This document shows positions 1 through 6,739 of a DNA stretch of 6,740 nucleotides, one piece after another. Origin of the DNA: Candidatus Omnitrophica bacterium UBA1443. GTDB taxonomy: Bacteria > Omnitrophota > Omnitrophia > Omnitrophales > Aquincolibacteriaceae. A program made the translations under genes and the position numbers. The notes beneath the pieces are model-generated. The model was not told the origin of the DNA. It saw nothing but the letters and a program-made list of their open reading frames with translations, and searched no databases. The DNA lies in assembly GCA_002329545.1 (NCBI GenBank), contig DCTJ01000050.1, positions 471 to 7,210 of the forward strand, read 5' to 3'. The first letter of the stretch is position 1, and every line of letters begins with the position of its first letter.

Positions 1-1
1 G

Positions 2-670
2 CTTAATCTCTATCGGGATCTCGGAGAAGACCTGCTCGAAATTTACCCGAAATCGTTCCACTATTTCCAGTCCTCCCGCCGGATGCGTGATAACGGGTTC
101 GACCTGATCCAGAACAAACTCTCTCTTTTAAAAGAATTGAATTATATCCGGGACGGAAAACTCACGGAAAAAGGGGAGTTCGCGTCCTCGATCTTTGGCT
201 ATGAGCTACTACTCACGGAAATGTACCAGGACAAGGTCTTTGACGAATTCGATGAAACACGGCTTAACGTATTTTTGATGGGATTGATTTTTGAGCCCCG
301 GAAAGGCGTGGAGGAGCCACCGAAACTTTCACCCCAGAATGAGAAGCTCCTCAAACTCATTCAGCACTATCACCGGATCATCCACAAAAAAGAACAGGTC
401 TATCGAATTCGTCCGTACACAAAACCCCCGTATTTCCACCTCGCCAAGGCCGTGGAATCCTGGACACGGGGAGAGCCCTTCGACCGGGTCACGCGCCATT
501 CTCCGGAAGACGAAGGAAGCCTCGTTCGCTATTTTCGGATGGTTATTCAGCTTTTGCGGGAAATCACGCACGCGCCGCACGCCTCAGATGACGTTCGAAA
601 AAAAGCGGCGAGCGCCAGAAAATTAATTGATCGTGACGTGGTGGACGCGGAAAAACAGCTGAGAGCTTGA
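2..670 (+). CDS. C-terminal part of a Ski2/Mtr4/HelY-like DExH-box RNA helicase (5' end outside window)
   Basis: An open frame enters from the left edge and ends at TGA 668-670, giving 222 residues. The ATG at position 83 is inside the domain and is not the true start. Residues about 26-110 match the start of the DSHCT domain that closes Ski2-like helicases. A winged-helix-like stretch (LLKELNYIRDG at 42-52) leads into the hallmark KGEFASSIFGYELLLTEM (57-74), followed by a helix and an FEPRKG-type turn. In this family the C-terminal helical region packs against the RecA-like motor and helps guide RNA for 3'-5' unwinding, usually in RNA decay or processing. The motor motifs lie upstream of the window, so activity cannot be judged. 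The tail is charged and helical, ending KQLRA. It converges on the addB-like gene. The exact subfamily (HelY-type or another bacterial Ski2-like protein) is uncertain. Confidence 0.82.
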   Translation, partial: LNLYRDLGEDLLEIYPKSFHYFQSSRRMRDNGFDLIQNKLSLLKELNYIRDGKLTEKGEFASSIFGYELLLTEMYQDKVFDEFDETRLNVFLMGLIFEPRKGVEEPPKLSPQNEKLLKLIQHYHRIIHKKEQVYRIRPYTKPPYFHLAKAVESWTRGEPFDRVTRHSPEDEGSLVRYFRMVIQLLREITHAPHASDDVRKKAASARKLIDRDVVDAEKQLRA

Positions 671-777
671 ATCCTCCGGCTTAAACCACAAAACCCCCGA
701 GACAATCTCCCAAGTATTTTTAATCCGCTGTTTCTCAAAAAAAATGGAAAACGCGAAGGGGATTTGTAAAACCAATT
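671..777. other. Convergent intergenic spacer without a clear terminator
   Basis: This 107-nt spacer separates the stops of the converging helicase (+) and addB-like (-) genes. It contains a T-rich stretch around 716-721, and an A8 tract at 738-745 that reads as T8 on the minus strand. The only stem I see is a weak one (GAGA, 3-nt loop, TCTC, around 700-710), too short for a confident intrinsic terminator. I find no coding potential in it. Confidence 0.5.
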
Positions 778-3700
778 CTAGTTCCCCTGACCCACAGTTC
801 GCGCGTCTGCCTCCCGGATTTCCTGCAATATCACGGGGATACGCCATTTCTCGATCCGGCAAAGAGCGGCATAAGGGCAATATTTTTCACAATCCCGCGG
901 CCGGACAAGGATGTTGAGCCCCCGGATTTCTTCGGTAAAACGCTTCACGAAATCCACGCTCCGGTCAAGCACCCGGCGAAATTCTTCCCCGCTCATCCCC
1001 GACAGTTTACTAACCTGGAGTCCGTATTTTTCACACTCGTCCTTTTGATAAAACCCGCTCCGCTTACCCTCTTTCAGGGCAAAAAGCTCGCCGCCCACCA
1101 GGGTGAGCCCCAGCAGTTTTTCAGCCACCAGAATATAAAGCGGAAGCTGAAGCGATGTGCCAAGCTCAAGCGCCGAGCGATCCAGCTTCGCGGTCCTTTT
1201 GTAATCCACCACGAGGGCCGCCTTTCGTTCAGGATCAATGTCAATCCGGTCAATGCGTCCCCGGATCGCGATCCCCTTTTCCCCGGGAACGATCACAAAC
1301 GCCGGAGCATCGCGTTCCTGGCCGGGACCAAAACCGAACTCGACATAAGCGGGCTGAAATTTTCGGGACAAAAGGGTTTCCGCCTCTTTTTCGATGACGG
1401 AAAAAAGCATTTCCCTGACCTCGGCCCGATCCAGTTCCTCGCGATATTTTCTTTCCGAAGAAAGCGGGTATTTTTCAAAAGCTTCGGCCAATTTTGTTTC
1501 GACAAATTCAGCCGGTAGCGGTCGTTTTCCGTTTTGACGGATCCATTCCCGGAAATACACTTCAAGCACCCAGTGCATGATATTTCCCTTCTGCCGGGCG
1601 GTCATGTCCTCCATCGGGTCCGGAAGTTTTAGTATTTGATGAGCAAAATACCGGTACGGACACCTGGCAAACTCCTCAAGACGAGTCGGGCTCACCTCCC
1701 GAATCTCAAAATATCCTCCCGCGCGAATCGCCTCATCCTCAAGAGAAGCTTTAACCGGTCGGAGCGCGTCGAGAAGTTTTTCAAGAGAGACCGGGACGGC
1801 GCCATCCAGTTTTCCCTTCCCCCGTTTTTTTTCACTCATTTCCCGCGCGACTCCCATCACGGCGATCTCCCGTTCCCTTCCAGTAATCGATTCATCCACG
1901 GACGGATACGGCCGTGAAAGGTCCTGCCGAATGACCTGAACGGAATCTCCGCTCCCAAAAATCTCACGCACATCTTCCAGAAAAAAAGACTTGAGGGATT
2001 CCTTGCCTTCCAGATTGACGCGGGGACATGACAGGTAAAGCCGCTCACTCGCCCGGGTCACCGCGAGATAAAAAAGATACCGCTCAAGACTCTGGCGCGG
2101 CAAAAGTTCCTGAAGCGGATGCTCAAGCCCGGCATTGATCATCCTTCTCTCCCAATCGGAAAGCAGGGCATTTTCGCGAATCTGGATCGGAAACACCCGT
2201 TCGAGCAACCCCGCCACGAAAACGGTTTTATATTCCTTTTGACGCGCAAGCGACACGTCATAAATCTGGACTCGATTTTTGTCGCGCTCATGAAGGGAAT
2301 AAACGTCCAGCTCGACTAATCCCAGAAATTGGTCCGCGAAAAACTCGAAAGAAACCGGTCTTCCCCGCCCCCTGGTTTCATTCAGCCGGATCTCTTCGAG
2401 AAGCGTCTCAAACCGGTTCACGGAAACCGCGTCACGCCGGACCATCGGCGTGTACGCGTCCGATGTCTCGATCATCCCGAACGTCCGGGTCACCGCCTGT
2501 TTAAGGATCCGGATATGTTCCTCCACGCTTTGAGCTTTCAAAAAATCCGATTCCAGTCGGATCAGGGTCTCCAGAACCTTTTTTTTGCCGCTTTCGGAAT
2601 TCACCACAAGCGATTCTTCGCCGGCCCAGTCTTTCTCCCACATCTCGCGGCCCTCGAGCACGCCATTCATAAAAACACCGGCTTCAAATCTCGAAAGCCA
2701 TTCTTCCGTTTTCGGCATTTCACCAATCCGAGTCACGTAACCGGATTTCAAAAACGCGAGAACATCGTCCCTGTGCCAGCCGTTCCTGAAGATCAGAAGC
2801 AGGGAAATAACGGCTCCGATCCACGGCGAAAATTTGAGCCTCTCTCGCTCATGAATCTCGACCGGAATTCCATACCTCGAAAAAACAGAAGCGATCATCG
2901 GTCCGTAATGTCGAACCTGGCGAAACAGCACGGCAAAATCACTGTACCGGCAGTTCCCCCGGGAATAGATTTTGTGGATTTCCCGCGCGATCAGCTCAAT
3001 TTCTCCCTCAACCCCAACCGACTCAAGAAAGATCACCCCGCGGGAGGAACAAACCGATCTCGTCGAATTGCCCCGCGGCTCCCTGAAAAGATTTTCCCGC
3101 AGATGGATCAGCGCCGGATTTTTCGTCCGGAAATTTCGGGTTCCCGTTTTAACGACGGTAAAACCGATCCCCTCCAGCGCCCGCCGGGTCGACTGGACCA
3201 TCTCAAAGGCCTCCCCTTCTTCCACCGTCAGGGTCACGGTCATACGCTCCGTCATGGACGAAAGCTCCCGGAGGTATTCAAACTGAAGATTTGAAAAATC
3301 AAAAAATCCGTCAAGCCAGAGATCCCGGAACCGGACTTCCCCGGATTTTTTCTCTGAACGCTCCCGGAAAATCCTTATCGTGTCCTGGGAGTCCCGCATG
3401 CCGCGTTCTTTCAATTTGACTTCATAGCCTTCATAAATCGCGGCCAGGGCTTCATACTTCGCGCCAAAAGCGGGCTCGAAATTTTTAAGACTGTTCATCC
3501 GTTCCCGAAACGCCTCCGGCGTTATCAGGGATTCCTTGAGCTCGGTGATAAGCCCCAGCGCAAGATTGACGAACCCGGGCCGATCTTTCACTTCCCGAAA
3601 ATACTCCCAGTCATTTTCACTGACCAGCTCCCGAACAAGCAGGGTCCGGGTCATGCCTGACGCCACGGGAATCTCCGGTATCTGAAAAACGGAATCGACT

Positions 3701-3915
3701 AATCGCGAAAGAGTGGTAACCCGCTTGTGAAAAAATCCGGGTAGTCCGCGCTGGATCAGCATGGATACCACGCGCTCAGTATGCTCGGCGGAAGGAACGA
3801 CAAAAAAAGAAGAGGCGGTCAGAGGATCCCCGTCCCGCAAACTTTTTTCAAACGAGTCCAGGACGGCATGCGTCTTTCCAAATCCGGCGGGGCCTATTAA
3901 CAATGTTTTTGTCAT
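778..3915 (-). CDS. addB: AddB-like ATP-dependent helicase/nuclease subunit with PD-(D/E)XK nuclease and Fe-S cysteines
   Basis: A protein of 1045 residues. AddB is the second subunit of AddAB, the RecBCD counterpart that resects double-strand breaks for recombination. The N-terminus carries a complete Walker A (G8-PAGFG-K14-T15). Further UvrD-like signatures are LDGF at 201-204 (motif II region), DFAVLFR at 326-332 (motif IV region), VAGLLERVFP at 567-576 (motif V region) and TRA at 620-622 (motif VI region). The C-terminal nuclease runs from about 742 to 1030: H781, D889 in GRIDRID, D904-Y-K906, and Q923 with Y927 (QxxxY). Four cysteines flank it (C752; C1009, C1013, C1019), placed like the AddB/Cas4 iron-sulfur staple, although the second gap is three residues rather than the usual two. 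The length is slightly below Firmicute AddB. The ATG at 3913-3915 sits seven residues before the P-loop, which supports this start, but no clear Shine-Dalgarno precedes it. No addA is adjacent: the downstream gene is convergent and the upstream gene is queD. The general class is very likely; AddB rather than a related solitary nuclease-helicase is an inference. Confidence 0.85.
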   Translation of the reverse strand: MTKTLLIGPAGFGKTHAVLDSFEKSLRDGDPLTASSFFVVPSAEHTERVVSMLIQRGLPGFFHKRVTTLSRLVDSVFQIPEIPVASGMTRTLLVRELVSENDWEYFREVKDRPGFVNLALGLITELKESLITPEAFRERMNSLKNFEPAFGAKYEALAAIYEGYEVKLKERGMRDSQDTIRIFRERSEKKSGEVRFRDLWLDGFFDFSNLQFEYLRELSSMTERMTVTLTVEEGEAFEMVQSTRRALEGIGFTVVKTGTRNFRTKNPALIHLRENLFREPRGNSTRSVCSSRGVIFLESVGVEGEIELIAREIHKIYSRGNCRYSDFAVLFRQVRHYGPMIASVFSRYGIPVEIHERERLKFSPWIGAVISLLLIFRNGWHRDDVLAFLKSGYVTRIGEMPKTEEWLSRFEAGVFMNGVLEGREMWEKDWAGEESLVVNSESGKKKVLETLIRLESDFLKAQSVEEHIRILKQAVTRTFGMIETSDAYTPMVRRDAVSVNRFETLLEEIRLNETRGRGRPVSFEFFADQFLGLVELDVYSLHERDKNRVQIYDVSLARQKEYKTVFVAGLLERVFPIQIRENALLSDWERRMINAGLEHPLQELLPRQSLERYLFYLAVTRASERLYLSCPRVNLEGKESLKSFFLEDVREIFGSGDSVQVIRQDLSRPYPSVDESITGREREIAVMGVAREMSEKKRGKGKLDGAVPVSLEKLLDALRPVKASLEDEAIRAGGYFEIREVSPTRLEEFARCPYRYFAHQILKLPDPMEDMTARQKGNIMHWVLEVYFREWIRQNGKRPLPAEFVETKLAEAFEKYPLSSERKYREELDRAEVREMLFSVIEKEAETLLSRKFQPAYVEFGFGPGQERDAPAFVIVPGEKGIAIRGRIDRIDIDPERKAALVVDYKRTAKLDRSALELGTSLQLPLYILVAEKLLGLTLVGGELFALKEGKRSGFYQKDECEKYGLQVSKLSGMSGEEFRRVLDRSVDFVKRFTEEIRGLNILVRPRDCEKYCPYAALCRIEKWRIPVILQEIREADARTVGQGN

Positions 3916-3930
3916 GGGATAAAAATGAAG

Positions 3931-3957
3931 TCCGGATTTCGGGTCTCGGAATCCGGA
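3931..3957. repeat. Inverted repeat (hairpin) just upstream of the addB-like start
   Basis: Eight-base perfect arms (TCCGGATT at 3931-3938 and AATCCGGA at 3950-3957) enclose a partly paired centre. Read on the plus strand, one T-G wobble and two more pairs (3940-3948, 3941-3947) leave a 5-nt loop. On the minus transcript the wobble becomes a C-A mismatch. The hairpin ends 15 nt before the addB ATG and is followed on the minus strand by CTTCATTTTT. It could be a weak intrinsic terminator of the queD operon, an RNA structure controlling addB translation, or a protein-binding palindrome. The sequence alone does not decide between these. Confidence 0.6.
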
Positions 3958-4038
3958 ATACGCTTAAAAAGAGTGAAGGACGCCAAATGACATTTGTACT
4001 GTTGGGTCTTTTTGCCGCCGGAACAAGGGATCATTGTT

Positions 4039-4470
4039 TCAGGGTTCGTTTCGTTCCCGGGACTTTAAATTTGCCGTATACACCGCCATACTGTCCTCAC
4101 TTTCCCAAAGAGAAACTTCCACCACCGGGAGTTTCATGCGCCGCGATTCTTTAAAAATCCATTCGGCCAGCCTTTCAGCCGTCGGATTGCCCTGGACAGT
4201 CACCACGGGTTCTCCCGCTTTTTGAAGCAATTTGACGAGAGGGTCCCGGGCGTTCAGGATCATCTTGTGATCCAGCTCGCGCTCAATCCAGTTACCAATC
4301 GTGTTCTTGATGTCAAAAAAATCAACAACCATGCCCTGCCGGTCAAGTTTCCGGGCCCGCAGAACAATCCGGACCTTCGCGCTATGTCCGTGGAGATGAG
4401 AACATTTGTCGTGCCCGCCAAGAAGCCGGTGGCCGTAATTGAAATAAAGTGTTTTCGCTACCTGGTACAT
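4039..4470 (-). CDS. queD: 6-carboxy-5,6,7,8-tetrahydropterin synthase (QueD, PTPS family)
   Basis: A protein of 143 residues, normal for the family. QueD converts dihydroneopterin triphosphate to 6-carboxytetrahydropterin, the first committed step to the 7-deazaguanine core of queuosine (tRNA) and related deazapurines. Zinc ligands H14, H27 and H29 are visible. The catalytic cysteine C23 lies in the C-x3-H-G-H arrangement typical of QueD. D67-H68 (LDHKMILN) fit the catalytic Asp-His pair. The substrate-binding region NPTAERLAEWI (95-105) and the pterin-anchoring Glu, probably E123, are present. VVDFFDIK at 48-55 is the usual family motif. The ATG overlaps the end of ispH by 13 nt, and a good ribosome site (GAAAGG, 8 nt upstream) lies inside ispH, so translation is probably coupled. 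No other que genes are in the window. A eukaryote-like PTPS is the main alternative and less likely given the Cys spacing. Confidence 0.92.
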   Translation of the reverse strand: MYQVAKTLYFNYGHRLLGGHDKCSHLHGHSAKVRIVLRARKLDRQGMVVDFFDIKNTIGNWIERELDHKMILNARDPLVKLLQKAGEPVVTVQGNPTAERLAEWIFKESRRMKLPVVEVSLWESEDSMAVYTANLKSRERNEP

Positions 4471-5651
4471 TCCATGAGCCTTTCGATAACTTCTTCGATG
4501 ACATGGTTGGGGGTTGAAGCGCCCGCCGTAATTCCAACTTTAGCGGTCCCTCCGGGAATCCATCCGTCGGTTTCCGTGATCATTTGAGTATCAATGTTTC
4601 GATGACTGATTTTTTCTTTCGACAGGATACCATCGGCGTCTTCAATATGGAACGTCGGCGCGTACCTGGAAGCGATCTCCGCCAAATGGCCGGTGTTACT
4701 CGATTTGTAACCACCAATGACGAGAATTAAATCCATATGCTTTTCGCCCAGGGCCCGAATGGCGTCCTGGCGGTCCTGGGTGGCCGAACAAATGGTGTCA
4801 AAATGACGGAACCGCGCGCGGGCGGCTTCAATCCCGTAGCGGGCCTCCAGCCCTTCCCGAAGCATCCCCGAAATCACAATCGATTCGCTCATCAGCATTG
4901 TGGTTTGATTCGCAAAACCAATCTTTTCAAGGTCCTTCCCCGGGTCAAAGCCTTCCGAACATACCCTTTTAAAATCTGCCAGAAACGGGTTGTTTTCCCG
5001 AGGGGTATTTGACGCCTTGTCGTCTCCTCTCAGGATCAAATCGCAAACTTGCCTGGCCTGCGCCTGATCTCTCACCACAAGATATTTCCCCGCCCGCGAG
5101 CAGGTCGCCCTCGTTTCTTCATGGTCGTACTTTCCGTGGATCACGGAAGTAAAACCGTCCCGGGCGTAAGATTCCACGCGTCGCCAGACGCTCATTACCG
5201 AACCGCAGGTCGTGTCCACGATCACACACCCGCGCTCCTGATACTCTTTCAACGCGTTGACGGGCACGCCGAATGCCGGCATGATCACGACATCTTTTTC
5301 ATCAAGATCGGTCACGGCCAGTCCGCAGGCCGAAGGGCCGGATAAAAACCGGATCCCGAGTTCGCGGAGCTCACGGTTCACTCTCGGGTTATGAATAATT
5401 TCATCCGTTAAAAAAATCCTGCAATCCGGGAATTTCAGGCGCGTCTCATACGCGTATTCCACCGCCCGTTCCACCCCGTAACAAAATCCGAATTCCCTGG
5501 CAAGATAAATCTCCAGACGTCCACTTCGCAGGCAATAATCATTGGCGCGGATTTTTTCAATGAGGGGGCTCGAATCCTGTTTTTCAAGCGAGGGACGAAC
5601 GTTGTTTTTCCCCCGGGGAACATCACCGTGGGGTTTTTCGCGAGAATCCAT
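4458..5651 (-). CDS. ispH: 4-hydroxy-3-methylbut-2-enyl diphosphate reductase (IspH/LytB), long cyanobacterial/plant-like form
   Basis: IspH is the last MEP-pathway enzyme. It reduces HMBPP to IPP and DMAPP using a [4Fe-4S] cluster. The three cluster cysteines are C57 (FGFCYGVERAV), C149 (DTTCGSV) and C288 (TICSATQDRQ). Substrate-site elements include EIIHNP with H87, HGKYDHEET (H172 and following acidic residues), FANQTTM, the SSN of GGYKSSNTGHL, and GITAGASTPNHV near the C-terminus. At 397 residues it is much longer than the roughly 310-residue E. coli form. The N-terminal extension (SPLIEKIRANDY at 28-39) and inserts resemble cyanobacterial and plant enzymes from memory. This homology of residues 28-56 supports the ATG at 5649-5651 even though no strong Shine-Dalgarno precedes it. 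It starts 6 nt after the deaminase stop and overlaps queD, so it is the middle gene of a coupled cluster. Confidence 0.96.
   Translation of the reverse strand: MDSREKPHGDVPRGKNNVRPSLEKQDSSPLIEKIRANDYCLRSGRLEIYLAREFGFCYGVERAVEYAYETRLKFPDCRIFLTDEIIHNPRVNRELRELGIRFLSGPSACGLAVTDLDEKDVVIMPAFGVPVNALKEYQERGCVIVDTTCGSVMSVWRRVESYARDGFTSVIHGKYDHEETRATCSRAGKYLVVRDQAQARQVCDLILRGDDKASNTPRENNPFLADFKRVCSEGFDPGKDLEKIGFANQTTMLMSESIVISGMLREGLEARYGIEAARARFRHFDTICSATQDRQDAIRALGEKHMDLILVIGGYKSSNTGHLAEIASRYAPTFHIEDADGILSKEKISHRNIDTQMITETDGWIPGGTAKVGITAGASTPNHVIEEVIERLMECTR
4479..4484 (-). promoter_or_regulatory. Ribosome binding site of queD, inside the ispH coding end
   Basis: On the minus strand GAAAGG lies 8 nt before the queD ATG (4468-4470). 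It supports that start codon, which overlaps the last codons of ispH. Confidence 0.6.
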
Positions 5652-5657
5652 GGCGCG

Positions 5658-6656
5658 CTAGACCGAAAGCTGTCGAATCGCGACCCCGGCCTGCTGAAGA
5701 AGTTTGAAGGACGTGTCAGAAAGCGGATAGGTCGCCTGATAAACAACTTCCTGAATCCCGGAATTGATAATCATTTTAGTGCACATCAGACACGGAGAAA
5801 AAGTCGTATAGATCGTTGCCCCTTTCACCGAAACCCCGTGATAGGCCGCCTGCACAATCGCGTTTTCTTCCCCATGCGAACAAATGCACTCCCCGAGATC
5901 CTTCCCGGAAGTTTCAACCGACGCGCAACGGGGACAGCCGCCCTCGTTACAATTCGTAATCCCCCGGGGAGTTCCGTTATAACCGGTCGAGATAATCCTT
6001 TTTTCTTTCACGATCACCGCCGCGACCTTTCGCTTCATGCAGTTGGACCGCAATGCCACCACTTTCGCGATATTCATGAAATATTCATCCCATCCCGGCC
6101 GGGTCGAACTTTGGGCGATTTTAACGAGAAGTTGCCTGAGCTTGTCGTGAAGTTCTTTCAGCGGGCCATTATTGTCCACCTGGAGATCGGCGAGCGCGAG
6201 GGTCTGATCAAGCTGTTGGTCGGTCTTGGTTTCGCTCTTTGATTCTTTGGCCTCAAGCGCCTGAAAATCTTCCCATGTTTCGGGGTCATTCTCCCGGCCG
6301 CGTTGTTTCATGCGCTCGAAACGAAGCCTCTCGGGAGCATTCACCCTCAAAAATTTAAAATCTGCCCTGCGGCGGAAAACCTGGACTTCGGCGGGGTGAC
6401 GGATGGAATCAATAATATAATGTTTTTCAGGATCAAGCTTCGCGTAGATCCTCTCCGCGAGACAACCCGGCCCTTCTTTTTCCCGCAACTCATTGCCTAA
6501 CGCCACAAGCGTCTCGCGAGCGAGAGGTTGACCGCGTTTCCCAGCCTCTTCACGAAGAGCGTCCGAGAGAGAATAATAATGAAAACCCCGTTCCTTGAGG
6601 AAGTTGGCCGCCTCCCCTTTTCCCGATCCATTTTTCCCCGTTAATCCGATAATCAT
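5658..6656 (-). CDS. Bifunctional-looking P-loop nucleotide kinase / dCMP deaminase fusion
   Basis: A protein of 332 residues in two domains. Residues 1 to about 180 form a P-loop kinase-like domain. Its Walker A is G7-KNGS-G12-K13-G14, with E15 following, so the usual Ser/Thr after the Lys is absent. Adenylate-kinase-type loops share the GKG but carry a Thr next. YYSLSDALREE (27-37), a Walker-B-like IIDSIRHP (81-88) and an Arg-rich lid region (about 110-120) resemble dephospho-CoA kinase or dNMP kinases. Residues from W189 to the end are a zinc deaminase of the dCMP/ComEB type: H261-G-E263 (catalytic Glu), C289-L-M-C292, GYNGTPRG, and extra cysteines C236, C241 and C244. The deaminase would convert dCMP to dUMP for dTMP synthesis; the kinase substrate is unknown. 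The ATG overlaps the preceding stop as ATGA, with AAAGGA 6 nt upstream. The domain order resembles anti-phage dCTP deaminases (AvcD type), but the protein is much shorter and sits among housekeeping genes. Confidence 0.88.
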   Translation of the reverse strand: MIIGLTGKNGSGKGEAANFLKERGFHYYSLSDALREEAGKRGQPLARETLVALGNELREKEGPGCLAERIYAKLDPEKHYIIDSIRHPAEVQVFRRRADFKFLRVNAPERLRFERMKQRGRENDPETWEDFQALEAKESKSETKTDQQLDQTLALADLQVDNNGPLKELHDKLRQLLVKIAQSSTRPGWDEYFMNIAKVVALRSNCMKRKVAAVIVKEKRIISTGYNGTPRGITNCNEGGCPRCASVETSGKDLGECICSHGEENAIVQAAYHGVSVKGATIYTTFSPCLMCTKMIINSGIQEVVYQATYPLSDTSFKLLQQAGVAIRQLSV

Positions 6657-6739
6657 TGGAGATCCTTTATCTGTTGGGCCCCGTTAGAAAATTTCCGCTG
6701 GTACTCATACCATAAACCATTTTTTGTACCCACCACAAA
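6653..6739 (-). CDS. C-terminal end of an unidentified protein (5' end beyond the right edge)
   Basis: One minus-strand frame is open from the window edge to a TGA at 6653-6655 and encodes 28 residues, including GTKNGLWYEYQRKFSNGAQQ. The composition is protein-like. Of the other two frames, the one I translated (starting at the edge base) hits a stop early. The TGA overlaps the ATG of the kinase-deaminase gene as ATGA, a typical operon junction. I do not recognise the family from this fragment. It could in principle be chance readthrough of a short leader, but the overlap and the packing of the genes after it favour a real gene end. Confidence 0.55.
   Translation of the reverse strand, partial: FVVGTKNGLWYEYQRKFSNGAQQIKDLQ
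6663..6668 (-). promoter_or_regulatory. Ribosome binding site of the kinase-deaminase gene
   Basis: On the minus strand AAAGGA lies 6 nt before the ATG at 6654-6656 and within the final codons of the upstream reading frame. This fits translational coupling and fixes the start just ahead of the P-loop. Confidence 0.65.

Noticed and set aside
83..670. The helicase fragment read as a complete 195-residue gene from the ATG at 83
   Set aside because: The frame is open to the window edge and the ATG falls just before the DSHCT core. Residues upstream of it continue the same protein-like sequence, so it is an internal Met.
2329..3294. Long open frame (321 codons) on the plus strand
   Set aside because: It is fully antisense to the addB-like gene, its product is rich in His, Arg, Pro and Phe with no recognisable domain, and the opposite strand encodes clear helicase motifs. 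It is a shadow frame.
3916..4038. A sigma-70 type promoter for addB
   Set aside because: TTGGCG-like and TACAAA-like hexamers occur, but none pair at an acceptable 16-18 nt spacing, so no promoter is called.
4021..4041. Small inverted repeat (AACAA and TTGTT) just after the queD stop as a terminator
   Set aside because: Only about five A/T-rich pairs and no following T-run; too weak for an intrinsic terminator.
5628..6242. Plus-strand open frame of 204 codons
   Set aside because: It is antisense to the dCMP deaminase fusion, has low-complexity Arg/His-rich translation and no domain, so it is a shadow of the real gene.
5658..6656. Calling the fusion a bona fide anti-phage dCTP deaminase defence system
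   Set aside because: It is far shorter than known members, its operon partners are metabolic genes, and no defence island or mobile element is seen. Only the domain order is shared.
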